This document shows positions 63,505 through 64,000 of a stretch of DNA of 64,000 bases, piece after piece. This DNA comes from Streptomyces cynarae (GTDB taxonomy: Bacteria > Actinomycetota > Actinomycetes > Streptomycetales > Streptomycetaceae). The stretch covers positions 6,416,001 through 6,480,000 of the forward strand of contig NZ_CP106793.1 in NCBI RefSeq assembly GCF_025642135.1, in the 5' to 3' direction. Under the pieces are notes generated by a model. That model did not search any database. It was not told the DNA's origin and was given only the letters and a program-made list of their open reading frames with translations. A program made the position numbers and the translations under genes. Each line of letters opens with the position of its first letter. The stretch's first letter is position 1.

Positions 63505-64000
63505 TCACTGGTCCGCGAACTTCCTGCTGACCCCCTCGTAGACCCCCTTGGCCACCGTGCCCAGTCGCGGCCCGGCCAGCCAGCCGGAGGTCACCGGGCC
63601 GATCGAGGTGTTGGAGACCAGGGCGGGCTTGCCGTCCGCGCCCGTCTCCACCCAGCCGCCGCCGGACGCACCGCCCGTCATGGTGCAGCCGATGCGGTAC
63701 ATCGTCGGGTCCGTCCGCACGAACGACAGGCGGCCCGGCTTGTCCTGGCACCGGTACAGCTTCTGGCCGTCGTACGGAGGCGCGGCCGGGTAGCCGGTCG
63801 CGGTGATGCTGTCGACCTTCAAAACCGCCGGCGCGTCGAAGTTCACCGGGAGCGCCGAACCGACGGTCTCCTCCAGGGACTTGCCGCCGTTGCCCTGCTC
63901 GGGCGTCACGTGGATGACGGCGAAGTCGTACGACGCGCCCTGGCCGCCCGTCTCGCCGCCCTGCTCGATCCACTGCTCGGAGGTCTGCGCCCAGTCACCC
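63505..64000 (-). CDS. Trypsin-like serine protease, C-terminal part (5' end outside window)
   Basis: The frame is open to the end of the window, so the N-terminus, signal peptide and probably catalytic His lie beyond base 64000. The catalytic Asp is in YDFAVIHVTP. The catalytic Ser is in MTGGASGGGW (consensus GxSGG). Cys residues in YRCQD and IGCTM could form a disulfide. It belongs to the secreted actinobacterial chymotrypsin-fold peptidases. Confidence 0.85.
   Translation of the reverse strand, partial: GDWAQTSEQWIEQGGETGGQGASYDFAVIHVTPEQGNGGKSLEETVGSALPVNFDAPAVLKVDSITATGYPAAPPYDGQKLYRCQDKPGRLSFVRTDPTMYRIGCTMTGGASGGGWVETGADGKPALVSNTSIGPVTSGWLAGPRLGTVAKGVYEGVSRKFADQ

Overview
The window is about 64 kb of very GC-rich actinobacterial chromosome, almost certainly a Streptomyces core region. 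The evidence is the codon use, the frequent GTG starts, the SsgA-family protein, and the gene order: ftsK / membrane HTH protein / rimO / pgsA / cinA-C / clgR / dps-like, then nei-lhr, DUF3046, recA-recX, a rhodanese and cysteine dioxygenase pair, gluDCBA with its two-component system, and miaB / miaA / dapF / relA-spoT homologue / M1 peptidase / hflX. No rRNA, tRNA, CRISPR, transposase or integrase was found.

Layout. 1-7.6 kb: the 3' end of ftsK, a RodZ-like membrane HTH protein, the S12 methylthiotransferase rimO, a translationally coupled pgsA/cinA-C pair, the protease regulator clgR, a Dps-like protein and a small membrane protein. 7.7-15.6 kb (minus strand): an SDR oxidoreductase, an Fpg/Nei glycosylase, a giant Lhr-type helicase interrupted by two apparent single-base deletions, and a terpenoid-cyclase-fold protein. 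15.6-20.2 kb: DUF3046, an AI-2E family membrane protein, and recA-recX behind a promoter that carries an SOS box. 20.3-23.2 kb (minus): rhodanese and cysteine dioxygenase, preceded by an unannotated 15-residue cysteine-rich leader peptide, and an FAD monooxygenase. 23.3-29.2 kb: the gluABCD glutamate ABC importer, divergent from a response regulator/kinase pair. 29.3-34.5 kb: an orphan TAXI-family binding protein, a MazG-like protein, an ArsR regulator overlapping a Mg2+-type P-type ATPase (one frameshift), tatA and a small hypothetical.

34.6-51.5 kb looks like an accessory insertion between conserved blocks. It holds a secreted SGNH hydrolase, an alpha/beta hydrolase, a flavin monooxygenase with its FMN reductase partner, a nearly symmetric regulator cluster (LuxR-LAL / AraC / SsgA-like / AraC-like remnant / AraC / LuxR-LAL), a hydrolase whose nucleophile is replaced by Gly, and a sugar-type ABC importer without its own ATPase. 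51.6-64 kb returns to the core: miaB, a LigB-like protein, two small opposite-strand genes, miaA, a membrane protein, dapF, a RelA/SpoT homologue (RshA type), an M1 aminopeptidase, hflX, and the 3' part of a trypsin-like protease.

Functional themes are tRNA and ribosome modification (rimO, miaB, miaA, hflX), DNA repair and segregation (ftsK, recA, recX, nei, lhr), proteolysis control (clgR), sulfur amino-acid catabolism (cdo, rhodanese, leader peptide) and glutamate uptake. The most noteworthy signals are the cysteine-rich leader ORF at the cysteine dioxygenase gene, the regulator cluster around the SsgA-like gene, a 28-bp dyad at the tatA promoter, an 11-bp-phased direct repeat at the glu promoter, the Ser-to-Gly hydrolase, and three one-base deletions in two genes, of which two lie in G-runs and look like sequencing undercalls.
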